Below are positions 9,195-21,100 of a stretch of DNA of 40,010 nt, piece by piece. Source of the stretch: Pelargonium nanum (taxonomy: Eukaryota > Streptophyta > Magnoliopsida > Geraniales > Geraniaceae). The notes under the pieces were generated by a model that was given only the letters and a program-made list of their open reading frames with translations, ran no database searches and was not told the origin of the DNA. Position 1 is the stretch's first letter, and every line of letters starts with the position of its first letter. The stretch spans positions 1 to 40,010 of the forward strand of contig JAYMTF010000320.1 in the NCBI GenBank assembly GCA_036897485.1, written 5' to 3'. Made by a program: the position numbers and the translations under genes.

Positions 9195-12100
9195 ATGGCT
9201 ATTGCCGGTCTACACAATGTATCTATTCTTGATTCTTCTTTCCTTAGAGAGTCTCAGTCTCAAGCATCAAGGCAACATGGGGATGAAAGAAGACCAAGCA
9301 CCCGGGCATCATCACTCTTGCAAATGTGGCGGGAGATCGAGGATGAACATGTGGTGAGCCGCGCTCAAGACGGATACAGTGAGATGCTGCAGCAACGAAG
9401 GAATGATGAGGCGGTTGCTAACCTCTCAATAGCTGATGTTCCTCAAAATCGTGGTGCTGAGCAAAGGGGTGCTCCTGAAGATCAAGGACTTGGTCGGAAT
9501 GTAGACGCGTCGTGGACTCGTGATCTGAGTGGGACAGATCATGAACATGAGGTTCAGAATAACTCTATATCTGGTTGTTCTGATGATTTTGGGGAAGTCG
9601 AAAGGGAGAGAGTTCGGGAAATTTTCCAGGAATGGATGGACAGCAGCGGGAGGGAACGAGCATCTAATGTCTCCCACATGAACAACAATTCAAGGGCGGA
9701 ATGGCTTGGTGAAAATGAGCAGGAAAGGGTAAGAATTATTAGGGAGTGGGTACAGATGAACTCCGAGCAGAGAGGTGCTAGCCGTGACGGTAGGGAAGAA
9801 CAAGCAACTGAAGTTGGTGGTCACATTGGGCGAGTCCTTGATGGATTGGTCGTCAACCAGAATGGAGACCGGAGTGAGCATATACGGAGGGGAAATCGTA
9901 AGTTATGTGGAAGACAGGTTCTACTTGATATGCTGAATAAGGCTGAACAGCAAAGGCGAATGGAGCTGCAAGGCTTGATGATGCTTCGGGCAGTATCACA
10001 GTTTGCTCATCGCAATCGTATTCAGGTTATTTGCTGCAAAAGATATATTGTTGACCTTGATAAAAAAAATTCTCCTTTTGTAATTATCTACTGTCCATTT
10101 TAAAAATAACATGAGATGCAGTGATGTACATACTATTTTCACTATTGAATCAATTAGAAGTTGTATGATATCATCACTAACGAAAATGTTGAGAATATCT
10201 GGCCTGCTTGCTTCAAGTTCAGGCATGTATGATGTGGGTGATGTGAAGTTCCTCCTATGAATTTGAGTTGATTTTGAACAACTCTTTCCCTGTTTGCAGA
10301 GAGATAACAGGGTCGATATTTAGAAAACCAATACATTTTAAACACATTCATCTTGGCATCTAGAAGGACTTAGTTTATATTAAGTTATTTTTTTGTTCTT
10401 GCAGTCTATAGTTTTATTATCAGGTGTTCTCATGTTTTTTTTTCCCAACCTATTGATATCCAGTACATAATCATTGTGATCTATAAGCACAAAATGCTAT
10501 AAACTTTTCAAGGTGATATTAATGTTTTGTGCTTGATGATGTTAATTCTTTTTCGATTTTTCTCCATTTTGCAGTCATTACTCCGTGGGAGATTCCTGCG
10601 AAATGATAGAATTATTGAGGACAAGAGACCCAGCTGCATGGCGGCAAGTGAATTAGGCTTATTGAGACAAAGGCATACAGTATCAGGTCTCAGGTATTTT
10701 TGCCCTTTAAGTCCTTTCCACTACGGACATTCTCATCGACAATATCAGACTGAGCTTTTCCTGCATTATTATCTTTTTGAAGTACTATGTTTTGCCTTAA
10801 CTTTGTTCTTTGTAGTACAGTAAATTTTGTATTAGTTGATTTTGGTCTGTTTACTTTTGAGTCTTCTGCTTTCTACTTTCTGGAAATAACAATATAGAAA
10901 TACTTCTTTCAAGCAGGGAAGGATTTTCCAAATTGGACCATTCTGCTAGTGCTCAAGTGAGCAGCAACTGTTCTGATACATTGTCTAACAGTGACATCGG
11001 ATATAACAGAATTGATCAAAATGAAGCAAACAATGCCCTAGAGGTAGTCAACGAATTTCATGAATCTTCTGTGCCTGATAACCATGAAAGCGATAGTTGT
11101 GGCTTAACCGATGGTAGAAGTGATCTGGAAGGTGGTAACAATGTTCAAGACATAAGTTGGCAGGAATCTTATACTCATGTAAGGGAGTGGCAGGAAGAAG
11201 ATTCAGACGATGGGACAAGAGATTGGCTACCTTCACCCAGTGTTCAATTTGTTGAAAGAAGTGATAATACTAGAGAAAACTTAGATGCAAACTTGCAGGA
11301 AACATCTAGTATTGTCTGGTCAGAAGAAACGTTGCAAAATCAAGACAGAGTAAATAGTCATCCGCCGGAAGCTGGCCAAGAACCGTATGAACAAACCGAG
11401 CCAATTGATTGGCTACCTTTGGCCAGTGTTGAATTTGTTGAAATGAATGATGATACTAGACAACATAGTCATCTGCGAGAAGCTGGCCGAGTAATTTACG
11501 AACGATCTGAGCCAGTCAGTGATGTCAGCACTGTCAATGGTCATACAGACATTGTAGTAGGAACTACAATGGGAGACGTGAACTGGCAAGAATTTGGTGC
11601 TCAAGCAGAAGAGCAGGAAGAACAAGTTGTGGAAAATGAAGAAACTGACTGGCATGGAGCAGGTCTTGAATATAGTGAATGGAGAAATGGTGTTGGAGGC
11701 AATATGGATGCAAATCAGCAGGAGAGGACAGGCAATGAATGGTCCCAAGAGTTGTTGGCTAGTGAAGACAGAGAAGATGTGTATATGCAAGAAGTGCCTG
11801 AAGTGTGGCATGAGGATGGCAGCTTTCAGGAGGCTGTGCAAAGTTGGTTACAAGGACCTTCTGATCAGCAGGCTGTTCCAGTTGGAAGGGTTGATTCCTT
11901 GTATTTTCCGGAAGACGATAATGCCAACAGTACAGAACTCAGGGAACTCCTAAGCAGGTAGTAATTTAGTTACTGAATAGCAGTTGCTCATTTACCAAGT
12001 TATTTCATAAGATCAGATGTTCATGGATTTTTTTTTCTCATGTTGCAGGAGACGCGTCTCTAGTCTTCTTCATAGTGGTTTCCGCGAGAGTCTTGACCAT

Positions 12101-13618
12101 TTGATACAATCATACGTGGAAAGGCAAAGTCGAGGTCCTGTTGATTGGGAGCTGCACGGAACATTGCCTATTCCATCAGGAGAACAAGATTTGGAGCAGC
12201 AGAGAAGGGACCAGACCGACGATGGTGGTGTTGCTGCTGGAAATTCTTCACTTGCTCTACCTTCAACGATGATGTTCCCTGTTCAATCTATCTGGGGCAA
12301 TGATTCACATAATGATAATTGGCAACAGCATGACGTGCATCATCGCTTGGGAATTGTGGGTCCCTTATACACTCTAACTCGCCTCTTCAAACATTATATC
12401 TATTTTTTAATATGAGTAACTTTGGTAAATTTGATCCATCCTGTATGTGTAGATCTTTTGAGAGTAATTCTTTTAATTTAGCTTCAAATAGCTTTTCATT
12501 TTAGTTAAATACTTTTTAAATAAAAATAAACATGTCTAATGTAATGTCTTTGCTTTTGTCGTTGTTGAGAAATATCTGGAATTCGGGCTACCCTACATCT
12601 CCAACTTATTTTTAGTAGAGAAATTTTAAAACTCATGTCATTTTTATAAATATTGAACTATGTTGCTCATTTTGTGCAGGAGTGGGATATCATTAATGAT
12701 CTGAGAATTGACATGGCTAGACTACAGCAGAGGATGAATAATATGCAAAGGATGCTAGAGGCCTGCATGGATATGCAGCTTGAGTTGCAACGCTGCATAA
12801 GACAAGAAGTTTCAGCAGCTCTGAATCGGTCTTCTAGTTCACCAGGTTTGTGTACTTTCACTTGATATTGTGATAAACTTATGATCTATTCCGTATGCTG
12901 AAGGTAGGGGATGGGTTTGGTTTAAGTGATCAACTCAAACTCCGACCGGACTCAATATTAATTAAATAGTGCACACCTGGATATTATGAGATAACAGTCA
13001 CCGTATCAATGACAAAATAACAATAAAATTAACTCAGTTTTATGTGCAACTTCCTTGTAAATTAAGGCAGCATCAGCATAACTATTACCATAATGTGCTG
13101 TGCACATGTAATAGTGGACTACAAATTTGTTGTTGAAGCTAGATTTATACATGATAAACAATGATATGTTGTTGAGGGCCACATGGCCTCTTCTTACTCT
13201 TCTCGTTTCTTTTTCCAAGTTGACCAGAGTTACATTCTGTTGGTTGTTTTCATGCCATAAAATTTCCTCATTGAATTGACAGTTTGAAGCTCCTATCATT
13301 TGTTGTCTGTAGAGGTGTGTATGGATGGTTTTCCAGAGGATGGATCTAAATGGGATTACGTGAGGAAGGGGATCTGCTGTATGTGTTGTGACAGCAATAT
13401 CGACTCTTTATTGTACAGGTATGCGATCCCAAGTTAATATCATCTTGTGACCTGCTTGGCTGCTTTCCACTTCCTTATTTTATTGCTTCTTTTTCCTCAG
13501 ATGTGGACATATGTGTGCATGTTCAAAATGCGCGAATGGCTTGGTACAAAGTGGAGGGAAGTGTCCAATGTGTCTTGCACCAGTGGTTGAGGTGATCCGT
13601 GCTTATTCTATCTTGTAA
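9195..13618 (+). CDS. Large plant RING-HC protein, putative E3 ubiquitin ligase
   Basis: Seven coding exons (9195-10025, 10575-10693, 10917-11957, 12049-12355, 12680-12845, 13313-13418, 13501-13618) join in phase to 895 aa. The C-terminus is a compact RING-HC finger: paired cysteines at 843-847, then C858, H860, C864, C867, C878 and C881, with the conserved tail [11 protein letters not shown] likely coiled coil (about 767-815) precedes it. The rest is hydrophilic and Glu/Gln/Arg-rich, with a doubled ERVRxIxxEW motif in exon 1 and two or three DWLPxxSVxFVE-type repeats in exon 3 (residues 419, 481 and, weakly, 561). The finger predicts E2 binding and ubiquitin transfer; substrates are unknown. 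It resembles what I recall of At2g27950 and At5g04460. An untranslated first exon (donor 8400) is likely; the leader acceptor is uncertain (8909 or 9156). It is convergent with the ATL gene 383 bp away. Confidence 0.92.
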
Positions 13619-14001
13619 CTTTGATGAACAACAAAAAAGACAGAACAAAGCCTGCTTGACGTACAAGATATTGGATTCTGTTTCGTTTTTTTGCTCCTGT
13701 CCCCCACAGGTACCTTGATTTTCGTTTTCTTTAACCGGGTTCTTGCCATGTTTTTCAATACACATATTGAAAGTATGATTGTAAGTAACATTTGACATAT
13801 TTGATGGATTTTCTGATCTGAATAAAGGTTTCCGAGTGAAAGAAAGTTTGTACTTTTTACTGTTCGAAAGAATTCTGTAAATATAGCAGAAATAATTTAT
13901 AATGGATCCATCCACAAGAACTCGAAATTTGGTATAATATGAGCCAAGGATTGAGACGATGTACCAGGATTGAATTATTATTATTTCACGTTTATGTAAC
14001 A

Positions 14002-14670
14002 TCAGTTTATAACTTGTTGGATGCTCGAGTAACTTCTGCTTCTCCTGGAATCTGGAGTCGGGACCGTTGATCCCGACGCTGACTCACTCATAATCCTACT
14101 AATTTCATCACTCTCGTTCTTTCGAGAACCCTCCACGTCAGACAATAGGGTCCCGCGGCAAACCGGACACGTAACTTGCGAGGATAGCCACGTGTCAATG
14201 CATTCCTGGTGGAACACGTGCTTGCAGTGAGGTATGAGCTTAACGGTCTCTTGCTCCTCAAACTCAGCTAGACAAATTGCGCAATCAATCTGGCACGAGC
14301 CATTGTAAGCAAACACCGGCAAAGATCCTACGACCAACGGGTCGAGTCCTTTGCTTGAGCTGGAATGATCGGACGAGCCATGGCGGCGATTTGGAGTGTC
14401 ATCGTCGGAAAAATGACGGACGTAAATGGAGAAGGCCATTAAGAAGAGGGCGGAGACGAGAACAATGAAGGTGAGAGCCATGGAGGAGTCAAAAGGCGTG
14501 TTAGGTTTCTTGACGAGCGTCGGCGACGAAGAGGGTATGTTGGCAATGGCGGGTACTGTTTGTGGAAGTAACGGAGGGTAGTTGATCGTGAACGCCGGCA
14601 CCGAAACAGTACTGTGCGGTTCCTCATCGTACAGTAGCTGCAGCTTGCGATTGAGGTTCTGGACTTCCAT
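14002..14670 (-). CDS. ATL57: ATL-family RING-H2 E3 ubiquitin ligase, membrane anchored
   Basis: An intronless 222-aa protein with the ATL architecture. It has a single hydrophobic membrane segment (about residues 65-85), a basic/polar linker, the GLD motif (108-110), and a RING-H2 finger with zinc ligands C130, C133, C149, H151, H154, C157, C168 and C171 and the conserved Trp161. ATL proteins sit in plasma or endosomal membranes and transfer ubiquitin from E2 enzymes, often in defence or stress signalling. The Ser-rich C-terminal tail is typical. The ATG at 14670 is the only start that keeps the membrane segment and a usual N-terminus. A TATA-like stretch lies near 14763-14780. The ATL57 label rests on size and on the neighbouring PLATZ/RING gene order recalled from Arabidopsis (At2g27940). 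The family is certain, the exact orthologue less so. Confidence 0.93.
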   Translation of the reverse strand: MEVQNLNRKLQLLYDEEPHSTVSVPAFTINYPPLLPQTVPAIANIPSSSPTLVKKPNTPFDSSMALTFIVLVSALFLMAFSIYVRHFSDDDTPNRRHGSSDHSSSSKGLDPLVVGSLPVFAYNGSCQIDCAICLAEFEEQETVKLIPHCKHVFHQECIDTWLSSQVTCPVCRGTLLSDVEGSRKNESDEISRIMSESASGSTVPTPDSRRSRSYSSIQQVIN

Positions 14671-15099
14671 ATTTCAGACTTGGGACTTGGGAGTAGTAGC
14701 AAGCTTAGATTGAAACAAAAGAGTTCTGGGAAGCTAGATAAAGGCATTGAGATGGTGTGTATAATTATAAATATAATATGAGCACAAAACTAGAGTGGAG
14801 TGGAGGGCGCAAGATTAGTGGATAAGAAGGGCGGTCATATCACGACCAAGGTCCACTTTCTTATTTTTTATATATTTATATTTTTGTGACTGTTCACAAT
14901 CACATATGCTCAATGCTCTGCTCTGCTACAGTATAATATCGACAGATGCATACACATGCACATTCTGTGTTCGACAAGCAACGCAGTTGAAGAAATGCAA
15001 TTAACATGATACTGATATAATATTTACATACTAAATACAAGAACAAGTAATTAAGCAAACACGGGCGTGCATATTTTAGTTACTATTAAGAAGTTAAAA

Positions 15100-15738
15100 T
15101 TATGGGCGTGCTGTGTAGGAGATGTAGTTAGTGACAGCCTTTGCTCCTTCAGCAACCGCATGCTTCCCAAGCTCTCCGGGAAGAACCAGCCTGACCGCTC
15201 CCTGAATCTCCCTCGACGTCAGCGTCTTCCTCGCCGTGTACATGGAGAGCTTGGCCGCCTCTCCGGCCAGCCTCTCGAACATGTCGTTCATGAAGGCGTT
15301 GAGCACCGCCATCGCCTGCGACGACACCCCCAGTTCCGGGTGCACCTGCTTCAACACCTTGTACACGTACCTCCTGTACCCTTCACCACCTTCCTTGTTC
15401 CTCCTTGTTCCTCTCTGTTTCTTCTTCTCGCTCTTTTTTGGAGCTCCACTGTCTTTCTCTTGTTTCTTCGGAGTAGAATCTGCCGCGACGGTATGCGATT
15501 TGTCGTGATCTACTTTTATGTTCTTCTTGACCACTGGCTCTGCTTCTTCTTCGGATTGATCTGTTGTTATTGATTCTTCTTTGTCTTCCACTTGAATTGT
15601 CTTCTTGATGGTTGGCTCTGGCTCTTCGTGATGGTCGGTTGTTTTTTCATCGGTGTCTCGGACCACAGCCACTTGAACGGTTTGTTTCACGACTTTCTTG
15701 GTCGTCCTCTTCACCACCATTTTCTTCCTTGGAGCCAT
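15100..15738 (-). CDS. HTB8: Histone H2B variant with long disordered N-terminal tail (H2B.8/H2B.S type)
   Basis: A single-exon 212-aa protein. Residues 120-212 form a complete H2B histone fold ([20 protein letters not shown], then [43 protein letters not shown]). Canonical plant H2Bs are about 145-150 aa; here the tail is about 119 residues, Lys/Glu/Asp-rich and evidently disordered. It contains three copies of a roughly 26-aa unit starting at residues 15, 42 and 68. The C-terminus ends in NYISYTARP instead of the canonical TKFTSS, so the lysine that is monoubiquitinated in ordinary H2B is Asn204 here. These traits match the flowering-plant H2B.8/H2B.S variant (Arabidopsis At1g08170), known from sperm and seed chromatin, where the tail promotes compaction. 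The upstream DNA carries CACGTG elements (15912-15917 and 16313-16318), in line with seed/ABA control, which is inferred. Confidence 0.93.
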   Translation of the reverse strand: MAPRKKMVVKRTTKKVVKQTVQVAVVRDTDEKTTDHHEEPEPTIKKTIQVEDKEESITTDQSEEEAEPVVKKNIKVDHDKSHTVAADSTPKKQEKDSGAPKKSEKKKQRGTRRNKEGGEGYRRYVYKVLKQVHPELGVSSQAMAVLNAFMNDMFERLAGEAAKLSMYTARKTLTSREIQGAVRLVLPGELGKHAVAEGAKAVTNYISYTARP

Positions 15739-15909
15739 TTTTGCGAATTTGCTTTGCTCTGCTATTTTTTTTACCTTCTGAAAAGGACTTGAAATTATTC
15801 GGTCACCGACGAGGGTAAAAGGTTATTATTAGATTAGTTATAGATTCGTCGGAGGTTGCCAGAAGCTGACAAGTGGTTGACAGGTGTAAGCTGCTAGTGA
15901 ATGGAACTT

Positions 15910-15920
15910 GCCACGTGTGG
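15910..15920. promoter_or_regulatory. G-box/ABRE upstream of the H2B variant
   Basis: GCCACGTGTGG lies about 172 bp upstream of the H2B start codon. Read on the gene strand it is an ACGTGGC-type ABA-responsive core. A second CACGTG is at 16313-16318. H2B.S is reported as seed expressed, so the motif fits, but binding is not shown. Confidence 0.45.
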
Positions 15921-16549
15921 AGTTACTTGGGCTGGGGTAAAAAGGTAAAATGGTAAGAGCTTTCTGGATTTTTATTTTACTGTGTGTCCTATCCTATGTA
16001 TTTTACAGTTCTGAAATTTCTAGGATGCTCACTGTGTCAAAGGAAATGAAAATGATTTTATTTTTTTATTTTTATCTTTAATGTTTATGGTTTGTGGAAG
16101 TTGAATGATTTCAATTGGGTACAAAATTATGGGTCGTTGTCTTTGGCCTTTTGCAGTTTAAGTATTTTTATTTTTTTTTGGACAATAAAAAGGATCCTAT
16201 AGCACTGTCGGAATATTATAACTTAGAATAAAGATAGTACGATTTGATATGTGATATTGGAAATTGAAAATAGTTTGGTTGAGGATTTGGTGCATAAAGG
16301 AGTAGGATTAGCACGTGCACACACATTTGATATTGTTATTTTTTTACCGTTAATAAAAGTCAAAATACTTCATCGGCGTGTGTGTACATAGACATGTAAT
16401 GTAACGCATTACCTGCCGTCTATCAGACCATCACCATCTGAGAAAATTCAAGGGCTTTATTAGACTTTTGTTCACACTCCTTGCATATTCCTATTTTCAA
16501 TCATTTTGGTATTGAGTATCCAGTAAAAAAATGGGTTTGGTCGACAAAG

Positions 16550-16719
16550 GTTTTGAGTGACCAAGGCCGGTTGGGCCAATCGGTTTTGGTGCTTTAGATA
16601 TATTTTAAAATTTCGAGTTTGAGTCTCTCTGTTAGCGGTATGGGGTGAGTTTTATGAGTTAAAAGTGGAGAGCAACCCCTGCTGTGTAGCTCAACTTAAA
16701 AAAAAAAAGTTTTGAGTGA
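16550..16719 (+). mobile_element. tRNA-derived SINE with 11-bp target-site duplication
   Basis: The sequence GTTTTGAGTGA occurs at 16550-16560 and again at 16709-16719, flanking a 148-bp insert that ends in a poly-A tract (16698-16708). The insert starts with a tRNA-like 5' part holding an A-box-like TGGGCCAATCGG (about 16573) and a B-box-like GTTTGAGTC (16617-16625), the spacing expected of a pol III internal promoter. Long direct repeats, a poly-A tail and A/B boxes together identify a plant SINE moved by LINE-type reverse transcription. The perfect flanks suggest a fairly recent insertion, about 820 bp upstream of the H2B variant. Confidence 0.85.
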
Positions 16720-17788
16720 GATTTTTTTCTTCTTTAATTTTACATAATCTCATCCTATTATTTTACAAATGCATGCGATTTTTCTTTTGAGTTCCTTTTT
16801 ATCCGGTTATCTTCGTCTTACTGCCAAAATTTGCATGGTTAAAGTGGTAAACTGCAAGGTTCATCAACCATATGTATGGAAATATAGTAATACACTTAAT
16901 TATAAATAGTTTGTTTTAAACTAAAACACCAATGAAGCTCTAATGTCTCGTGAAAAACATGTATGTAGTAGTAGATATATCATTTCGCTTTAAAAATTTA
17001 TTAGACAGGAAAATTTAATATAAGAACATCTTCTTATTAAATCCAAGCAAAAAAATTTATAACTAGAAAACATTGTTTTCTCCATGTAGAAATGTTTTTC
17101 TTGCATATGTAACTAGTCAATTTTAATTCAATTTTTTTTTCTCTTCCATAATGTGATTTGCACCCGTTGTTATAAATATCATAACCTAAACTTGTAAAAA
17201 AAAGATTAGAAAGACGGAAGAACATCAAAATGAAAGTATCAGAACTTCCACTATAAATTTATTAATGGATCTTTCTTAAAATTTATCCCCTCAAGATTTT
17301 ATTTTTTGTTCAGAACTCTCACTACCAAGTTCCTTAAAAATTGCATCCTCCCTCAAAGGACGATCCTTAACCAATTCGATAACCGCCAGATCAGATATTC
17401 GTCCAACCGTTATCAATATGTGTATTGTCCAACCTTATTAAAACAAACAAAAAAATTCATATACGTCCTGACAGAGAAAAACATAAATATACAGACAACA
17501 TATAAGGAAAACTCCAGGCTAAAAAAAAAAAAAAAAACTAGTGGGAAACAATTGGTTAATTACTCACATACACATATGATTGTGTGATTGCAATTTATTT
17601 AAATGAAATCATATATATGAAAGTAGATCACTGAAAATTAACATGATCTATATATTATTTACTAGTGACAATATTAAATATACATTAATAGTGTAAAATT
17701 TGGAAGAAACTTTGTAAAGAAGCTGAATATAGTCCTAGTATTATTAGCATGAAAACTAGGTTTCATTCATATTCATAAACTCACTCAC
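16720..17788. other. Intergenic between SINE and SMR gene, no gene seen
   Basis: AT-rich DNA with an RY-like GCATGC at 16771-16776, a poly-A run at 17521-17536 and only short chance frames. Its last part is the presumed 3' UTR of the SMR gene. Confidence 0.5.
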
Positions 17789-18187
17789 TCACTCACTCCT
17801 GCATCTCTTCTTGCCAGCACGATGAGTCGATGACGATGACGATGGCTCATCAATATCAAATCCTACCGATCGGAAAAACGCCTCCACCTCTTCTCGACCT
17901 GTCGTTTCAAAGAATTGTGACTCGTGAAACTTTGTCTTGTGCAAAGAAACTCGCGGTCGTTTTCTCTTCGGCGAAGGCGGGCAGCTTCGAATCGCCGGTA
18001 TCTTGTGATCTTGAGAAGTTGGCGTTTGACAATCTTTGTAGTCGTCGTTTGATATGATCTGCTCACCACCGCCTTTGCTTATTTCTTCATCGCAACTTTT
18101 GTGTGTAGATAATATAGGAATTGGTGGTGTTTGAATTTCTAAAAGATCCTCTTGCATGTTTGGTTCTACGGGAAGATCTTTAGACAT
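17789..18187 (-). CDS. SMR: SIAMESE-related cyclin-dependent kinase inhibitor (SMR)
   Basis: An intronless 132-aa, low-complexity, highly charged protein. It carries the SIM/SMR signature DCQTPTSQDHKIP (residues 52-64) followed by SCPPSPKRKRPR (68-79), which also forms a basic nuclear-localisation-like cluster. The conserved QFFETTGREEVEAFFRS (91-107) follows. SMR proteins bind CDK-cyclin complexes in the nucleus and block mitosis, promoting endoreduplication or stress-induced arrest. The Ser run at 116-120 is encoded by a short GAT/GAC trinucleotide repeat. Its location next to the H2B.8-type gene matches the Arabidopsis pair At1g08170 and At1g08180 (SMR2) as I recall it. Family assignment is firm; the SMR number is an inference. 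Confidence 0.92.
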   Translation of the reverse strand: MSKDLPVEPNMQEDLLEIQTPPIPILSTHKSCDEEISKGGGEQIISNDDYKDCQTPTSQDHKIPAIRSCPPSPKRKRPRVSLHKTKFHESQFFETTGREEVEAFFRSVGFDIDEPSSSSSTHRAGKKRCRSE

Positions 18188-21100
18188 GGAGATGGAGATA
18201 GGTGAAGACTCGTAGATTATTGAGGAAGATAATGTTTTCTTGGAGAAGTTTTATGGGTTGGGAAGAGAAAGAAACGTATGTTGTAAGCTGCAAGAGAGAG
18301 AAAATGAGGGTTTTGTAGTCTTTTTGTCTTGTGAAAATTACGTATACACCTTCATTTCTTGTATCCTTCCTTTCACTGTAACAATTTGTTCAACAACAAA
18401 TACTTACTGCTTGTTTGTTAACTATACTTTGAATTTAAAGTAGCTCGAAGTAGTTTGAAGAATTTTTTTGTAGAATGAGTTTAAAAGAAATTGATAAAAA
18501 AAAAATTATGTTTGATAAAGAATAACTAAAGGAAGTGAAATTCAAATCGATTTGAGTGAAACCACGTTGACCATAATTATTCTTAGTTCTAATCAACAAT
18601 ATTCAACTAGGTAGATCGAGTTAAACTAAAATCAGGTTGGTTATATATATATATATATAGCTATTATTATTAGCGTACCAATCTACAATGTTTCAACTAG
18701 TTAGATAGATCTAAACTAAAATCAAGTCAACCAATTTTCTCTCTCAATTTTTTAGAGATTCTTCTGAGTTGTTGGATCTCCAATTTCCCACCTCTTGCAG
18801 AGATAAACTACATTAAAGAGTCTTGTAAGATTTTCTCCTTAAAGTCACATATTTTATTATATATATATATATATTAAAATAGTGCTAATTTACCCTAGTT
18901 AGTGTTACCAAATGAGCTCTTAGTACTTTCTTCTTCTTTCTTGATTAAGGGTAAGCACACAAACCTCACTTTGCTCTCATCATTCCATCAACCTAGCATC
19001 ACCTAATTATTTGGAGCAGTTGATTTACAAGACAATAAGGACAAGGTATTAATTAAATGAGTGATCTACTATTTGAAGTAACATGGCTATTTACAAGATA
19101 AACATGCTACCATCAACCACAAATTAAATAACCCATCTGTACCCTCTATGATAATCATCAACTACTTATGCATTTGAAATGACGTACGTACCACATCATA
19201 AAAATGTACCAATTGTGTCACTCACAAGTCAACTAATTTATTTTAGTTTTCCTTTTAAAAAAACCTGGCTTGCTGCATATGATTTCCAGTTTGCTGAAGC
19301 AGAAATAGGTGGTGATTAATTAGCAACTGATCGATGTTAATTAATTAGTAAGTAGTGAGCTTAACCTGCTTCCTGAGAATCCCATGCAGATATGTTGAAG
19401 AATAAAGATTATCTTGTTGCTTCAGTCACCAACTCTTTTGAGTTGCGTACAAACATGGACATAGAGATTAGAGGCCGCATTGGATACCATCTTTGGACGT
19501 GCGTTTTTATAATTTCATATTTCAAAACAAACCCTGGCTAGTAGTTCGTAGTACTCCCACTGAACCCGCTGACTCTTAGAGTAAATTAATTCACTGACCA
19601 AACTTCGAATTACTTATTGCAGCAGGCAATTGCAAATTTAGTAATTTAATTTGTTGCTTTCACAATTTGTTATTACTTACTTGCCATTACTTTTACATGC
19701 ATGCTACTCAAGAAAATAAGAGCATAAATTTTTCATACGAAGACACCACACGTCATGGATAACGCGACACACAATATCATATATTATCTGTGTAAAAAAA
19801 TAAGTGTGTTGTTTCAACTATATTTTTCTCCAAGAATCAAAGTTGTTTACATTTTAAGTAGTTAATTATCATAGTGTTATTGTAATAAGTAGTTGATATT
19901 ATTTAAGTTTGTTACAAACTTTATTTTTCCCAGAATTGAAAAAAAAAACCACTTATCTTTAAACATATAGACTACATTTTTTCAACTTGACACGTCAGCG
20001 CCACATGTGTAGCAGAATTGTTATTTAATTTCTTAAAAGAAACTTGTAGGCTGTAGCTCTAAAACACGTTATTCTGACCATGTCAAACTAACGGAAGAAA
20101 CTAAATATTAAAATGGATCAAATACATAAATAACTTGTTTAAAATACATTCTCTCAAAATTACCTATTGAGCTCCAAACCTTACTATGTAGTATTTGTAC
20201 AAATAGGTAGTGCAGCATGAATGGGCAGCTTCCTATTATTACGTATACTATATATCACATTTTTGTTGATTGTCTTCATCTTTAGATGCCTACCTCGAGG
20301 CTCCCCCGAATTTAAGTCCCTTGGCCTCATCTGCTGCATCCTCTCATCACAATTCTTTTTTCTCACTCTCATTTTTTTAACCATATACATCAATTTATAT
20401 ATTTTTAGGTTTCTTGGACACACGTCCTTCACAACCGACAAACAACATATATACACAAATTAAGTGTCTGGGGCCTACTCAGTACTCACTATGGTCTTTG
20501 ACATCTCTCGATCACTTGGTCATTTTGTTGCCATGCTAATCATTTTTATATTTATAGGAAAAGATGATGTGAGACACACAGTTATTTAGAGTAATTGAGT
20601 GTAAAAGACAATGAGAGAGGTAAATTATTCAGCCATGAGTCTTTTCAAAATTTTACTGTTGCAATAGCTAGAACCAATTTTTCAATAAGTTACAGAATGA
20701 CTGAACAAGTAGTGAAATGAGGGTCTACAAACACGTCCACAAGTGGACAAATCAAAGGAATTTTTTTATTGCGATTTGACAATTTGGATTCGAATTTGCG
20801 GATACTAGACTCGACTATTGTCCGAACCGACTAACTTTCGGGTCAGATCGGATGAATCCACACAATTTAACACATTTTGTGCATAAAACTGAAATTTGGC
20901 CAAAATCCAACGTGAAGTACTTTTAGTTCGGATTAGAGTTTAACAACCTGACCCAAAACTCGATTTGTCAGCCCTAACTGTGAGAGGGGAGAGAACCATA
21001 CATTCGAATTACAAATATACTTACTACATAAGACACGCTTTCAAAGATACTCAATTTCACCAGCACACCCCCACCACCACATTTGCTAGAAGGCTTATGT

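Noticed and set aside
11413-11841. 142-codon open frame antisense to the RING gene
   Set aside because: It lies wholly opposite exon 3 of the RING gene, whose own frame is in phase with both neighbouring exons.
13523-14002. 159-codon minus-strand frame ending at the ATL gene
   Set aside because: It overlaps the last RING exon in antisense and the shared 3' UTR region, and no protein family is recognised.
16561-16708. Functional tRNA gene
   Set aside because: A- and B-box-like motifs are present, but no cloverleaf or anticodon arm can be drawn, and the poly-A tail and target-site duplication show it is a SINE.
20221-20463. Possible small membrane peptide gene (80 codons)
   Set aside because: The hydrophobic content follows from T-rich DNA. 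There is no ribosomal, promoter or family evidence, so it is kept only as a low-interest finding.
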